From: UBA966 sp046350355
GTDB lineage: Bacteria > Planctomycetota > Phycisphaerae > Phycisphaerales > SM1A02
NCBI GenBank assembly: GCA_046350355.1
Contig: JAXMAN010000002.1
Location: 868,001 to 932,000 of the forward strand
Reading direction: 5' to 3'
Length of the DNA stretch: 64,000 nt
Below, piece by piece: positions 44,555 through 53,036 of this stretch. The translations under genes were made by a program, and so were the position numbers. A model generated the notes under the pieces. It made no database searches, was not told the DNA's origin, and saw nothing but the letters and a program-made list of their open reading frames with translations. Position 1 is the first letter of the stretch; each line of letters opens with the position of its first letter.

Positions 44555-46270
44555 GTGCATCCCGGGCACGCCGAGCTCCTGACCGCGCTGCTGTGGGAGG
44601 AGTGCGCCGCGCTGCCGCGCGCGCGCCGCGCGGCCTGGGCCGACGCGCTGGGCGAGCGCTACGAGGAGACGCGCCGCGCCGCCGAGGCCGCGGGCGCGGC
44701 CCGGACCGCGGGCACCTGGTACACGCCCGCCGCGCTGGTGGAGCAGATCCTGGACGAATCGCTGGCATTGCGGCGGGGGGGCCGTCGCGGGGCGCTCCCC
44801 GCGCGGGCCTGCGACCCCGCGTGCGGGGCGGGCAACTTCCTGGTGGCGCTGGCGCAGCGGCATCGGCGGCAGGGGAGCTCCCCCGCCCGGATCGCCCAGC
44901 GCGTGCATGGCATGGATCTGGACCCCTTCGCGGTGGCGATCGCCCGGACGCGCCTGCGCGCCCATGTGGGCGGGGGAGCCCCGCTCTGGGAGCGCGCGGT
45001 GCGGGCAGGGGACAGCCTGAAGGCGGGGGCCTGGCAAGCGGGGGGGTACGACCTCGTGGCGGGCAACCCCCCTTTCCTGAGCCAGCTTGCGCGTGCCACC
45101 GCCCGCAGCGGCGAGGAGCGCCAGGTGCTGCGCGACCGCTTCGACGGCGCCGTCGCGCGCTATGCGGACAGCGCGAGCGCGTTCCTGATGCTCGGGCTGG
45201 AGCTGCTGGCGCCCGGCGGCGTGCTGGCGCTCGTGCAGCCGCTCTCGGTGCTCGCCGCCTCGGATAGCGCGCCGGTGCGCCGGGCGTGCGACGCGCGCGC
45301 GCCGATGCGCGCGCTCATCCTGCCCGCGGCCGAGAGCTTCCGCGCGGCGGTCCACACCTGCGTCCCGATGCTGCGCGCCGCGCCCGCGACCGCACGCGAA
45401 CCCGTGCGCCTGGTGCGCGCCGACGGCGCGGTCGTGCCGCTGCCGCGCGCGGCGCTGGAGCGCGACGGCTGGGCGGCCGCGCTCGCGAGCGCCCGCGGCG
45501 TGCCCGCGCCGACGCTCCCGGAGGACTGCGGCCGCCTGCGCGACCACGCGGGCGCGACCGCGGATTTCCGCCAGCACTTCTACGCGCTCGGGCGGCTGGT
45601 GCGCGAGGAGGCGGCGGGTTCGCGCGCGCGTACCGCGCTGCGCGTCGTCACCGTCGGGGCGATCGCGCCCGCGCGCTGCGACTGGGGCGCGCGTCCTATC
45701 CGCCTCGCGGGCCGTCGGCTGGAGCGCCCGGTGCTCGACCGCGCCGCCGCCGCCGCGGATCCGGTGCTCGGCCCCTGGCTGCGCGCGCGCGCCGTGCCGA
45801 AGGTGCTGCTGGCGACGCAGACGCGCGCGCTCGAGGCCTTCGTCGACCAAACGGCGGCGCACCTGCCGTCAACCCCCGTCCTGACCGTCGTCCCGCGCCG
45901 CGCCGCGCAGCTCTGGCGCGTCGCGGCCGCGCTGCAGGCGCCCAGCACCGCGGCGGTCGCCTGGCAGCGGCATGCGGGCGCCGCGCTGACTCCCGGGGCG
46001 CTGCGGCTGAGCGCGGCGCAGGTGCTCGAACTTCCCACGCCGCCGACGGATCCCGCGTGCGCGCGTGCCTGGACCCAGGGGGCGCAGGCGCTGCGGCGCT
46101 GGCAGTCGGCAAGGACGCCCGCGCTGCGGGCCCGCGCGCGCGAGGACTTTGCGGCCGCGATGTGCCGGGCCTACCGCGTCGCGCCCGGCGCGCCCCGGAA
46201 CGCGCTCCTGGCGTGGTGGCGCACGGCGCTGGGCGACGAAGGCGTCGTCGGCGCACCGGGTGCTCGCTAG
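44555..46270 (+). CDS. orphan N6-adenine DNA methyltransferase
   Basis: A 571-residue protein starting at GTG 44555. SAM motif I is CDPACGAGNFLVALA (~86-100), the acidic motif II is GMDLDPFAVAIARTRL (~119-134), and catalytic motif IV is NPPF (171-174), preceded by the YTPAALVEQILD signature of Eco57I-like N6 methylases. The C-terminal half would hold target recognition. No nuclease motif is visible in the protein and no restriction gene is nearby: the neighbours are typA and lysC. It may be a stand-alone epigenetic methylase; modification of another substrate cannot be excluded. The stop TAG is also the start of the lysC -10 hexamer. Confidence 0.82.
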   Translation: MHPGHAELLTALLWEECAALPRARRAAWADALGERYEETRRAAEAAGAARTAGTWYTPAALVEQILDESLALRRGGRRGALPARACDPACGAGNFLVALAQRHRRQGSSPARIAQRVHGMDLDPFAVAIARTRLRAHVGGGAPLWERAVRAGDSLKAGAWQAGGYDLVAGNPPFLSQLARATARSGEERQVLRDRFDGAVARYADSASAFLMLGLELLAPGGVLALVQPLSVLAASDSAPVRRACDARAPMRALILPAAESFRAAVHTCVPMLRAAPATAREPVRLVRADGAVVPLPRAALERDGWAAALASARGVPAPTLPEDCGRLRDHAGATADFRQHFYALGRLVREEAAGSRARTALRVVTVGAIAPARCDWGARPIRLAGRRLERPVLDRAAAAADPVLGPWLRARAVPKVLLATQTRALEAFVDQTAAHLPSTPVLTVVPRRAAQLWRVAAALQAPSTAAVAWQRHAGAALTPGALRLSAAQVLELPTPPTDPACARAWTQGAQALRRWQSARTPALRARAREDFAAAMCRAYRVAPGAPRNALLAWWRTALGDEGVVGAPGAR

Positions 46271-46273
46271 ACT
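46268..46273 (+). promoter_or_regulatory. -10 box of lysC
   Basis: TAGACT overlapping the stop codon of the methylase gene; the leader to the ATG at 46349 would be ~69 nt. No lysine riboswitch elements are visible in that short leader. Confidence 0.45.
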
Positions 46274-46348
46274 CCGGGATTCGCGCCGCTCCGTGCGGAG
46301 CGCGCCAGGAGCGCCGCCATTGCGCGGCGCGAAGGAGCCGAAGGCAGG

Positions 46349-47620
46349 ATGCCCACCATCGTCCAGAAGTACGGCGGCACGAGCGTCGCCGACCCCGAGC
46401 GGATCATGCGCTGCGCGCGCCGCGCCGCGCAGGCGCGCCGCGACGGCCACCGCGTGGTCGTCGTCGTGAGCGCCATGGGCCACACCACGGACGAGCTCAT
46501 CGAGCTCGCGGGCAAGTTGACGCAGACGCCCAGCCCGCGCGAGATGGACATGCTCATGGCCACCGGCGAGCAGGTCTCCGTCGCGATGATGGCGATGGCG
46601 CTGCACTCGCTCGGCTGCGACGCGACGAGCCTCACCGGCGCGCAGGCCGGCATCTTCACCGACGGCGCGCACCGCAAGGCGCGCATCGCGCGCATCGAGC
46701 GCGAGCGCCTCGACCGCATCCTGGACGCCGGCGGCATCCCCGTGGTCTGCGGCTTCCAGGGCGAGAGCCCGGCCGGCGACATCACCACGCTGGGCCGCGG
46801 CGGCAGCGACACGACCGCGGTCGCGCTGGCCGCGGCGCTGGACGTGAGCGCCGACGGCGGCTGCTGCGAGATCTACACCGACGTCGACGGTGTCTACACC
46901 GCGGACCCGCGCGTCGTTCCCACGGCCGCGAAGCTGCGCCACATCAGCTACGAGGAGATGCTCGAGCTCGCGACGCTCGGTGCCGCCGTCATGCACCCGC
47001 GCGCGGTGCTCTTCGGCGAGAAGTTCAACGTCCCCATCCACGTCCGCCACAGCCAGAAGCCGGACGAAGGCACGCTCATCGTGCCGGAGGAATCGATCAT
47101 GGAAGACATCGTCGTCGTCGGTTGCGCCCTCAAGCCCGATCTCGGCCGCGTGAGCCTCAAGGGGCTGCCGCGCACGGACGGGATCCAGGCGCAGATCTTC
47201 GAGCCCATCGCCGCCGCGAACATCTCGGTGGACGACATCGTGCAGACCGAGTTCGGCGGCACGACGACCATCGCGTTCACGGTCGAGCACGGGGACATCT
47301 CGGATCTCAAGACCCAGTGCCAGGCCCTCATCGGCCGACTGGGCCAGGGCGAGCTGGACATCGAGGTCGGCCTCGCCAAGGTGAGCGCGGTGGGCACGGG
47401 CATGAAGAGCCACTCGGGCGTCGCCAGCCGGATGTTCCGCGCGCTGGCCGACGCGGGGGTCCCGATCCACAACATCACCACCAGCGAAATCAAGATCAGC
47501 TGCATCGTCGACCGCCAGCACGGCGAGAAGGCGCTGCAGGTGGTCCACGACGCCTTCGGCCTCAGCAGCGGCGCCGACGTGAATGCGCAGATGCAGTCCT
47601 CGGGCCGGGCACGGCGCTGA
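46349..47620 (+). CDS. lysC: aspartate kinase
   Basis: First step from aspartate to lysine, threonine and methionine (EC 2.7.2.4). The 423-residue protein has the catalytic KYGGTSVADPERI start, VVVVSAMGHTTDELI, the GRGGSDTTAVALAAAL nucleotide site and EIYTDVDGVYTADPRVVP. The regulatory half (~265-415) has two ACT domains (VGCALKPDLGRVSLKG... and VGTGMKSHSGVASRMFRALADAGV), as in lysine/threonine-feedback-controlled enzymes. Monofunctional; no internal start for a beta subunit is obvious. Confidence 0.95.
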   Translation: MPTIVQKYGGTSVADPERIMRCARRAAQARRDGHRVVVVVSAMGHTTDELIELAGKLTQTPSPREMDMLMATGEQVSVAMMAMALHSLGCDATSLTGAQAGIFTDGAHRKARIARIERERLDRILDAGGIPVVCGFQGESPAGDITTLGRGGSDTTAVALAAALDVSADGGCCEIYTDVDGVYTADPRVVPTAAKLRHISYEEMLELATLGAAVMHPRAVLFGEKFNVPIHVRHSQKPDEGTLIVPEESIMEDIVVVGCALKPDLGRVSLKGLPRTDGIQAQIFEPIAAANISVDDIVQTEFGGTTTIAFTVEHGDISDLKTQCQALIGRLGQGELDIEVGLAKVSAVGTGMKSHSGVASRMFRALADAGVPIHNITTSEIKISCIVDRQHGEKALQVVHDAFGLSSGADVNAQMQSSGRARR

Positions 47621-47645
47621 ACCGGCCTTCCCCACCCCGGTCAAT

Positions 47646-47674
47646 TTGACATAATATCCATTATAGGACTTTAG
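47646..47674 (+). promoter_or_regulatory. promoter and likely autoregulatory operator of the Fur-family gene
   Basis: The only AT-rich patch in the region: TTGACA (47646-47651, a consensus -35) overlapping an inverted repeat ATAAT-ATCC-ATTAT (47651-47664). The repeat resembles Fur/PerR/Zur-type boxes, and the gene downstream encodes a member of that family, so self-control is likely. A weak -10 (CTTTAG, 47669-47674) lies at 17-bp spacing. Confidence 0.6.
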
Positions 47675-47743
47675 GCGAATCCTGGCCTTCGGGTTTCCCT
47701 GCCGACGCCGCCTCCGGGGACACTGCGCACCGAGCCCGACGCG

Positions 47744-48241
47744 ATGCCGCCCGCCGCCTCCAACCGCAGTTCCGCCGCCGCCGCGACCGGCACCAAGATC
47801 GTGGTGCCGCTCTGCTCGGTCTTCCGGCGCTATCTGAAGTCCATCGACCTCAAGTACACGACCGAGCGCGCGGATGTCCTCGACGCGATCGTCGCGATGG
47901 ACCGGCCCTTCGAGGCCGAGGAGCTGCTGCAGACGCTCACGCAGCGCAAGCACCGCGTCTCCAAGGCGACCGTCTACCGCACGCTGCGCCTGCTCGTGGA
48001 CGCCGGGATCCTGGCGCAGGTCCTGCTGGACCGCGAGCGCACGCACTACCAGGTCATCCATGGCAAGCCGCCCAGCGATCTGCTCATCTGCGTGCGCTCG
48101 GGCCGCCGTCTGGAGATCGTGAACCCCAAGTGCGTCGCACTGGCCCAGGAGATCTGCCGCGAGCTCGGCTGGGAGCACGCCGGCCAGCGCCTGCAGGTCT
48201 ACGGGATCTCGCCGGAAGCCCGGGCTTCCGCGCAAAAGTAA
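47744..48241 (+). CDS. Fur-family regulator with degenerate metal-binding region
   Basis: A 165-residue protein. The winged helix is clear at ~28-100 (YLKSIDLKYTTERADVLDAIVAMDRPFEAEELLQTL...VSKATVYRTLRLLVDAGIL). In the dimerisation half, the usual HHHxH...C..C metal ligands are mostly missing: HYQVIHGKPPSDLLICVRSGRRLEI keeps H101, H106 and C116, but the second Cys is Ser. It may sense something other than Fe or Zn, or bind metal through other residues (C130, C139, H146). An extra ~25 Ala/Ser-rich residues precede the domain. It follows lysC at 123 bp with its own promoter. Confidence 0.85.
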   Translation: MPPAASNRSSAAAATGTKIVVPLCSVFRRYLKSIDLKYTTERADVLDAIVAMDRPFEAEELLQTLTQRKHRVSKATVYRTLRLLVDAGILAQVLLDRERTHYQVIHGKPPSDLLICVRSGRRLEIVNPKCVALAQEICRELGWEHAGQRLQVYGISPEARASAQK

Positions 48242-48300
48242 GGCGAATCCGGGCCTGCGGCGCTTGCGCCAAAGTCCGAAAGCCTCACAATGGGGAGACC

Positions 48301-49239
48301 ATGCACCACCGCCGCAGCCCCCGGACGCGTTCCGCATCCTGGTCCATCGTCGCCGCGTCCGCAGCGCTGACCCTCGCCTCGGCCGCCTGGGCCGGTCCCG
48401 ATGTCGACGAGGGCGCGCGCGACGCCGGCGCCACGCCGACGACCGCGAAGCAGATCCGCGGCAACGGGCAGATCGCGTCCATCGCGGGCACGACGATGAC
48501 GGCGATCGAGCAAGGCGACGTGGTCGACATGTTCGTCTTCGACATCCCGAACCCGGCGGTCTTCGCGCTCGAGATCGACTCCTCGGTGACGACCTTCGAC
48601 TCGACGCTCTGGCTCTTCCGCATCATCCCGCCCACCTCGACGCAGCCCGAGCGCGCGATTTTCATCTCCGGCAACGACGACAAGTCCACGACCGACACCG
48701 GCGCGCGCATCGTCTTCCCGCCGGGCAGCGGCTGGGGCGCGGGCCGCTACGCCGTCGCGATCGCCCCCAAGGGCACCTATCCGTGCGGTCTCGACGTGAA
48801 CCGCAATCCCCAGCCGCTCTTCATCGCGAACCCCGACCCGACGGCCCTGCTGCTGCCCAACACCTTCGGCAAGCGCGCGGCGCTCGTGCTCTGGCAGGGA
48901 ACGCCGACGAACACCGGCGTCTACCGCTCGGGCGCGACGGGAGCGAACATGATCCCCACCGGCGGCGGCCTGCTCACCTGCGGCGACGTGCTCTCGGGAA
49001 GCTGCTTCGTGGCGCATCCCGCCACCAAGGGCTGCGAGGAGCAGGCCTGCTGCGAGGTCGTCTGCCGCATCGACCCCTCCTGCTGCAGCATCGCGTGGGA
49101 CAACAACTGCGCGACCATCGCCGACCAGAACTGCGCGCGCTGCAGCCCCGATGTCTGCCCGGCGGACCTCAACAACGACGGCGTCGTGAACCAGGGCGAC
49201 CTGGACATCCTCATGAACGCCTGGGGTCCCTGCAACTGA
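48301..49239 (+). CDS. secreted protein with cysteine-rich motif and dockerin-like C-terminus
   Basis: A 312-residue exported protein: signal peptide ~1-31 (ending ASAAWA-G), a beta-rich domain (FVFDIPNPAVFALEIDSSVTTFDSTLWLFRI...GRYAVAIAP), then a cysteine cluster (GSCFVAH...GCEEQACCEVVCRIDPSCCSIAWDNNCATIADQNCARC) and a final dockerin-like unit (CPADLNNDGVVNQGDLDILMNAWG). Both C-terminal elements are typical of Phycisphaerae secretomes; the calcium-binding-loop pattern DLNNDGVVNQGDLD is clear. CACAAT and GGGGAG precede the ATG. Probably cell-surface or extracellular; function unknown. Confidence 0.88.
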   Translation: MHHRRSPRTRSASWSIVAASAALTLASAAWAGPDVDEGARDAGATPTTAKQIRGNGQIASIAGTTMTAIEQGDVVDMFVFDIPNPAVFALEIDSSVTTFDSTLWLFRIIPPTSTQPERAIFISGNDDKSTTDTGARIVFPPGSGWGAGRYAVAIAPKGTYPCGLDVNRNPQPLFIANPDPTALLLPNTFGKRAALVLWQGTPTNTGVYRSGATGANMIPTGGGLLTCGDVLSGSCFVAHPATKGCEEQACCEVVCRIDPSCCSIAWDNNCATIADQNCARCSPDVCPADLNNDGVVNQGDLDILMNAWGPCN

Positions 49240-49295
49240 CGGCGGTTCGCGGGCGGCTGCGCCAGCGGCGTGCGTCGCCCGTGGCTCGCGGGCGC

Positions 49296-51476
49296 CTAGC
49301 GCGGCACGGCCTTGCGGCGCAGCGCCTCGACCTTGTCGGGGACGGGACGGCCGGCGGCCTCCAGCGCCTCGGCCAGCTCGCGCGCGCCGGCGTGCGTCTG
49401 CACGTTCTCCTCGCCCAGGCGCTTGATCTTGATCTCCAGCGCCTGCTCGAGCTCCGGGATCGCGTCGTCGTGGTGCGCCATGAGCGAGCGCACGCGCCCG
49501 AGGTTCGCGTGCATGCGCCCGATCTGGATGTCGTCCGCCGGCAGCGCCGACGAGGCGACGTTCAGCGCCGCCGCGTAGTCCAGCTCCGCCGCGTAGAGAT
49601 CGCGCTGGCGCTCGCGCAGCACGCCGCGGTTGTTGATCGCGCGCGCACGCTCGAGGGAGCTGCCGCCCATGCGCGTCCACATGTCGATGGACTCCGTGAG
49701 CAGCCGGTCCGCGCCGAGCAGGTCGTCGCGCTCGCGCGCGACCGAGGCCAGGTGCTGCAGCGTGAGCGCCGTCGACGCATGGTCGCCCGGATGGATCGCG
49801 CGGCGCACCGAGAGCGCCTCCTGGTAGGTCTTCTCGGCGGCCGCGAAGTCCTTCAGCAGGTAGAGCGCGCGGCCGTAGTTGTGGAGCGCGTCGCCCAGCG
49901 CGACCATCGAGGCCGCGTCGTTGGGGCGCGCGGCGGCGCGTCGGTACTCGAGCGCGCCGTGCAGCAGCCGCTCCGCGCCCACTCCTTCGGCGAAGTTCAG
50001 CCACACCTCGCCCAGCGCGGTGCGCAGGGATGCCAGCGCGTCGGGCTGCTCCGCCAGGCTCTCGTCCAGCTTCCCCTCGACGCGGCTCAGGAAGTCGAGC
50101 GCGCGCATCTCGGCCTTGCCGTCGCGGCCCGGGTCGACGCCCTTGAGCGCCTCCTGGAAGGCGCCCAGCGTCGCCTCGGCGCGGGTGCGCTGGCGTTCCG
50201 CATCCTGGAAGAGCAGGTCCGTCTCGCGGTAGAGCTTCGCGAAGGTCACGGCGCTGGCAACGACAAGCGCGGCGACCACGGCCGCCACGCCAACCCCCCA
50301 CCGGTGGCGCACCACGAACTTGCGCATGAGGTACGCGCGCGAGGGCGGCCCCGCGCTCACCGGCAGCCCGTCGAGGTGCCGCTGCAGGTCGCGCGCGAGC
50401 GAGCCCGGCGAGTCGTAGCGCTGCTCGCGGTCCTTCGCCAGGCACTTCAGGCAGATCCAGTCGAGGTCGTCGCGCAGCGCGCGCACCAGCGCGGGGACGG
50501 TCGTTCCGCGCAGCGCGGCGATCGAGGCGGCCTGCTTCGGGTCGGCGCGCTCGCAGGCGCGCAGGCGCTCGCTCGGGCGCGGCGGCATCTGCTCCACGAG
50601 CATCGTGCGCATCTGGCCGTAGCCGCCGCCGCGAAGCGCCTCGGGGTCGAAGGGCAGCAGCCCCGCCAGGAGCTGGTAGAGGGTCGCGCCCAGCGCGTAC
50701 ACATCGGTGCGCGTGTCGATGTCCGCGCCGTCGGCCTGCTCGGGGCTCATGTAGTCGGGGGTGCCGATCATCAGCCCCCCCGCCGTGTGCAGCGTCGTCT
50801 CGCCCAGGCGCTCGCCCAGCGCCTTGGCGATGCCGAAGTCGATCACCTTGGGCGCGACTTGCCCGTCGTCGGCGCGCGAGCAGAGGATGTTCGCGGGCTT
50901 GAGGTCGCGGTGCACGACGCCCTTGGCGTGCGCGTGCTGGATCGCCTCGCAGACGCGGATGAAGGCCTCCACGCGCTCGCGCACGCCGACCTGCTCGCGG
51001 TCGCAGAGGCTGACCATCGGCTCGCCGCGCACGAACTCCATCGCGAAGTACGGGCGGTCGTCCTCGGTGATGCCGGCGTCGAGCACCTTCGCGACGCAGG
51101 GATGCTCCATGCGCGCGAGCGCCTGGCGCTCGGCGTCGAAGCGCGCGAGGACATCCTCGGTCGCCATGCCGGGCTTCACCAGCTTGAGCGCGACGGTGCG
51201 CTTGACCGGGCGCTCCTGCTCGGCCTGGTAGACGACCCCGAAGCCGCCCTCGCCCAGCACGCGGGCGATGCGGTACGGGCCGATGGTCGCGCCGGAGGAG
51301 AGCTTCGTGCTGCGCGGCCGGAACGGGTTGCCCACCGTCGCGGAGCCGCTGTCGCCGGCGAGCGTGCCGGCATCGACGATCGTCGCGTCGAGGCCCGGCG
51401 GCGCGGGCGTCATCGAACGCTGGTCCGGGCCGGTGCCGGAACCGTCGCCGGAGACGATGGTCGGCTCGTCGATCAC
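49296..51476 (-). CDS. membrane Ser/Thr protein kinase with C-terminal TPR-like region
   Basis: A 726-residue Hanks-type kinase. Start at GTG 51476, overlapping the tsaE-yacG stop (GTGA). Kinase domain ~68-365: glycine loop GEGGFG (75-80), catalytic K98, HRDLKPANIL (D191), DFG (213-215), GTPDYMSPEQ. A membrane helix lies at ~393-413 (WGVGVAAVVAALVVASAVTFA). The outer ~310 residues form helical repeats of TPR type (ASMVALGDALHNYGRALYLLKDFAAAEKTYQEAL...). This kinase-TM-TPR form is expanded in planctomycetes and is thought to sense envelope signals; the target is unknown. Confidence 0.9.
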   Translation of the reverse strand: MIDEPTIVSGDGSGTGPDQRSMTPAPPGLDATIVDAGTLAGDSGSATVGNPFRPRSTKLSSGATIGPYRIARVLGEGGFGVVYQAEQERPVKRTVALKLVKPGMATEDVLARFDAERQALARMEHPCVAKVLDAGITEDDRPYFAMEFVRGEPMVSLCDREQVGVRERVEAFIRVCEAIQHAHAKGVVHRDLKPANILCSRADDGQVAPKVIDFGIAKALGERLGETTLHTAGGLMIGTPDYMSPEQADGADIDTRTDVYALGATLYQLLAGLLPFDPEALRGGGYGQMRTMLVEQMPPRPSERLRACERADPKQAASIAALRGTTVPALVRALRDDLDWICLKCLAKDREQRYDSPGSLARDLQRHLDGLPVSAGPPSRAYLMRKFVVRHRWGVGVAAVVAALVVASAVTFAKLYRETDLLFQDAERQRTRAEATLGAFQEALKGVDPGRDGKAEMRALDFLSRVEGKLDESLAEQPDALASLRTALGEVWLNFAEGVGAERLLHGALEYRRAAARPNDAASMVALGDALHNYGRALYLLKDFAAAEKTYQEALSVRRAIHPGDHASTALTLQHLASVARERDDLLGADRLLTESIDMWTRMGGSSLERARAINNRGVLRERQRDLYAAELDYAAALNVASSALPADDIQIGRMHANLGRVRSLMAHHDDAIPELEQALEIKIKRLGEENVQTHAGARELAEALEAAGRPVPDKVEALRRKAVPR

Positions 51477-52096
51477 CGCATGCGCTCCCCGCCGTCGCCG
51501 CCCAGGAGATCGTCCTCCTCGAGCGGGCGGCTCACCGCGTAGTCGCCGCGGAACCAGCGCGCGAGGTCGCTCATGCGGCAGCGCGATCCGCAGAAGCGGT
51601 CGAGCGTGCCCGCGGGAAGCGGCGCGCCGCAGGTCGCGCAGCGCGTGGGCGCCTGCGCGGGGCGCATCTCCTCGATCTCGATCTCGCGCGACTCCTCGCC
51701 GCGGTGGCGCAGCCGCACCGCGATGTGCATGGGCGGCAGCGCGGGCGCGATGCGCGAGGCCCACTCCACCGCGACGACCGCCTCGCCTTCCGCGAGCAGG
51801 TCGTCCCAGCCGATGGAATCGAGCTCCGCCTGCCCGTGGATGCGGTAGGCGTCGATGTGCACGAGCGGCACCGCGCCGGGCGCGCGGTGGCGGTGCTCGA
51901 GCACGAAGGTCGGGCTGGAGATCGCGTCGGGGTCGAGTCCCAGGCCGCGCGCGAGCCCGCGCACGAAGCGCGTCTTCCCCGCGCCGAGGTCGCCCTCGAG
52001 CGCGACCACCATCCCCGGCACGAGCCGCCGCGCGAGATCGGCGGCGATGCGCTCGGTCTCGGCGTCGCTCTGGGAGATGCGGATGAGGGCGCTCAT
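51473..52096 (-). CDS. tsaE: fusion of TsaE (tRNA t6A synthesis) and a YacG-like zinc finger
   Basis: A 207-residue protein. Residues ~1-140 are TsaE, the ATPase of the threonylcarbamoyl-adenosine tRNA modification complex: Walker A GDLGAGKT (35-42), SPTF (61-64), HIDAYR (80-85) and the VEW motif. Residues ~150-197 match the YacG zinc finger (gyrase inhibitor family): C153, C156, C169 and C173 in CATCGAPLP...RFCGSRCRMSDLARWFRGDYAVSRP. These are normally separate genes. thiL lies 19 bp upstream and the kinase gene overlaps by 4 bp downstream, so they form one operon. Confidence 0.88.
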   Translation of the reverse strand: MSALIRISQSDAETERIAADLARRLVPGMVVALEGDLGAGKTRFVRGLARGLGLDPDAISSPTFVLEHRHRAPGAVPLVHIDAYRIHGQAELDSIGWDDLLAEGEAVVAVEWASRIAPALPPMHIAVRLRHRGEESREIEIEEMRPAQAPTRCATCGAPLPAGTLDRFCGSRCRMSDLARWFRGDYAVSRPLEEDDLLGGDGGERMR

Positions 52097-52115
52097 GGCG
52101 GGCGGCGGCGGTGGC

Positions 52116-53036
52116 TCAGGTCGCGTGTTCCCATCCGAGCGTATCGCCCCGATGCACGGTGGCGCCCGCGCGCACGCGGACGCGGGGCTGTCCGGGGTCG
52201 GCGGGCTGGAAGCGCCCCACCACCCGCACCGGCACCCCCGCCACCTCCGAGGGGGGCGTCCCCTCGCAGGCGAAGGCGAGCTCGTGGTCCTCGCCGTCCC
52301 CCAGCGCGCGGCGCCAGTCGCAGCCGGGGTGGCACGGGAGCGCGGCCGCGTCGATCTCGACGGCGAGCCCCCCCTCCTGCGCCAGGTGGCCGGCGTCGCG
52401 CCCGAGGCCGTCGGAGAGGTCGATCATCGCGTGCAGGCGCGCGCCGAGGGATTGCACGAGCGCGAGCGCCGCCTCGACGCGAGGTTCGAAGAGCAGGTGG
52501 CGCCCGCCGCCGCCCGGTTCGAGCGATCCACCGAGCGCGCCGGTGACGCACAGGAGGTCGCCGGCGCGGGCGCCCGCACGGGTCAGGACGCGCCCCGTCG
52601 GACCCGGCTCGGCCAGGATCGCGACGCTGACAACCAGCGGTCCGGCGGCCGCGTGCGTGCCGATGTCGCCGCCGACGAGCGGGCAGCGCCAGCGCGCGGC
52701 GGCGGCGCGCAGTCCGTCGCCCAGCGCGAGCACCTGCGCGTCGGGCATGCCCGCCGGAAGCGCGACGGTCGCGACGCACGCCGCGGGGACGGCGGCCATC
52801 GCCGCGACATCGCTGACGTTGCGCGCGACCGCCTTGCGGCCCACGAGCTCCATCGGCGTGCCCGGCGCGAAGTGGCGCCCCTCGATGACCTGGTCCGCGG
52901 CGACGAGCACGCGCCGTCCCGCGAGCTCGACCATCGCCATGTCGTCCCCCGGCGGCAGCAGGACGCGCGCGCCGCCGGTCGCGCCCAGCGTCGCGTTGTG
53001 CTCGCGGATGCGCGCGATGAGCTCGGATTCACGCAT
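52116..53036 (-). CDS. thiL: thiamine-monophosphate kinase
   Basis: Last step of thiamine diphosphate synthesis (EC 2.7.4.16). The 306-residue protein has MRESELIARI at the start, the GDD metal-binding motif (LLPPGDDMAMVEL), AVARNVSDVAAMAA, VGGDIGTH and the DLSDGLGRDAGHLA signature. Normal length. Overlaps waaA by 8 bp. Confidence 0.93.
   Translation of the reverse strand: MRESELIARIREHNATLGATGGARVLLPPGDDMAMVELAGRRVLVAADQVIEGRHFAPGTPMELVGRKAVARNVSDVAAMAAVPAACVATVALPAGMPDAQVLALGDGLRAAAARWRCPLVGGDIGTHAAAGPLVVSVAILAEPGPTGRVLTRAGARAGDLLCVTGALGGSLEPGGGGRHLLFEPRVEAALALVQSLGARLHAMIDLSDGLGRDAGHLAQEGGLAVEIDAAALPCHPGCDWRRALGDGEDHELAFACEGTPPSEVAGVPVRVVGRFQPADPGQPRVRVRAGATVHRGDTLGWEHAT

Noticed and set aside
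46274..46348. A lysine riboswitch before lysC
   Set aside because: The predicted leader is about 70 nt, much too short, and no conserved L-box segments are visible.
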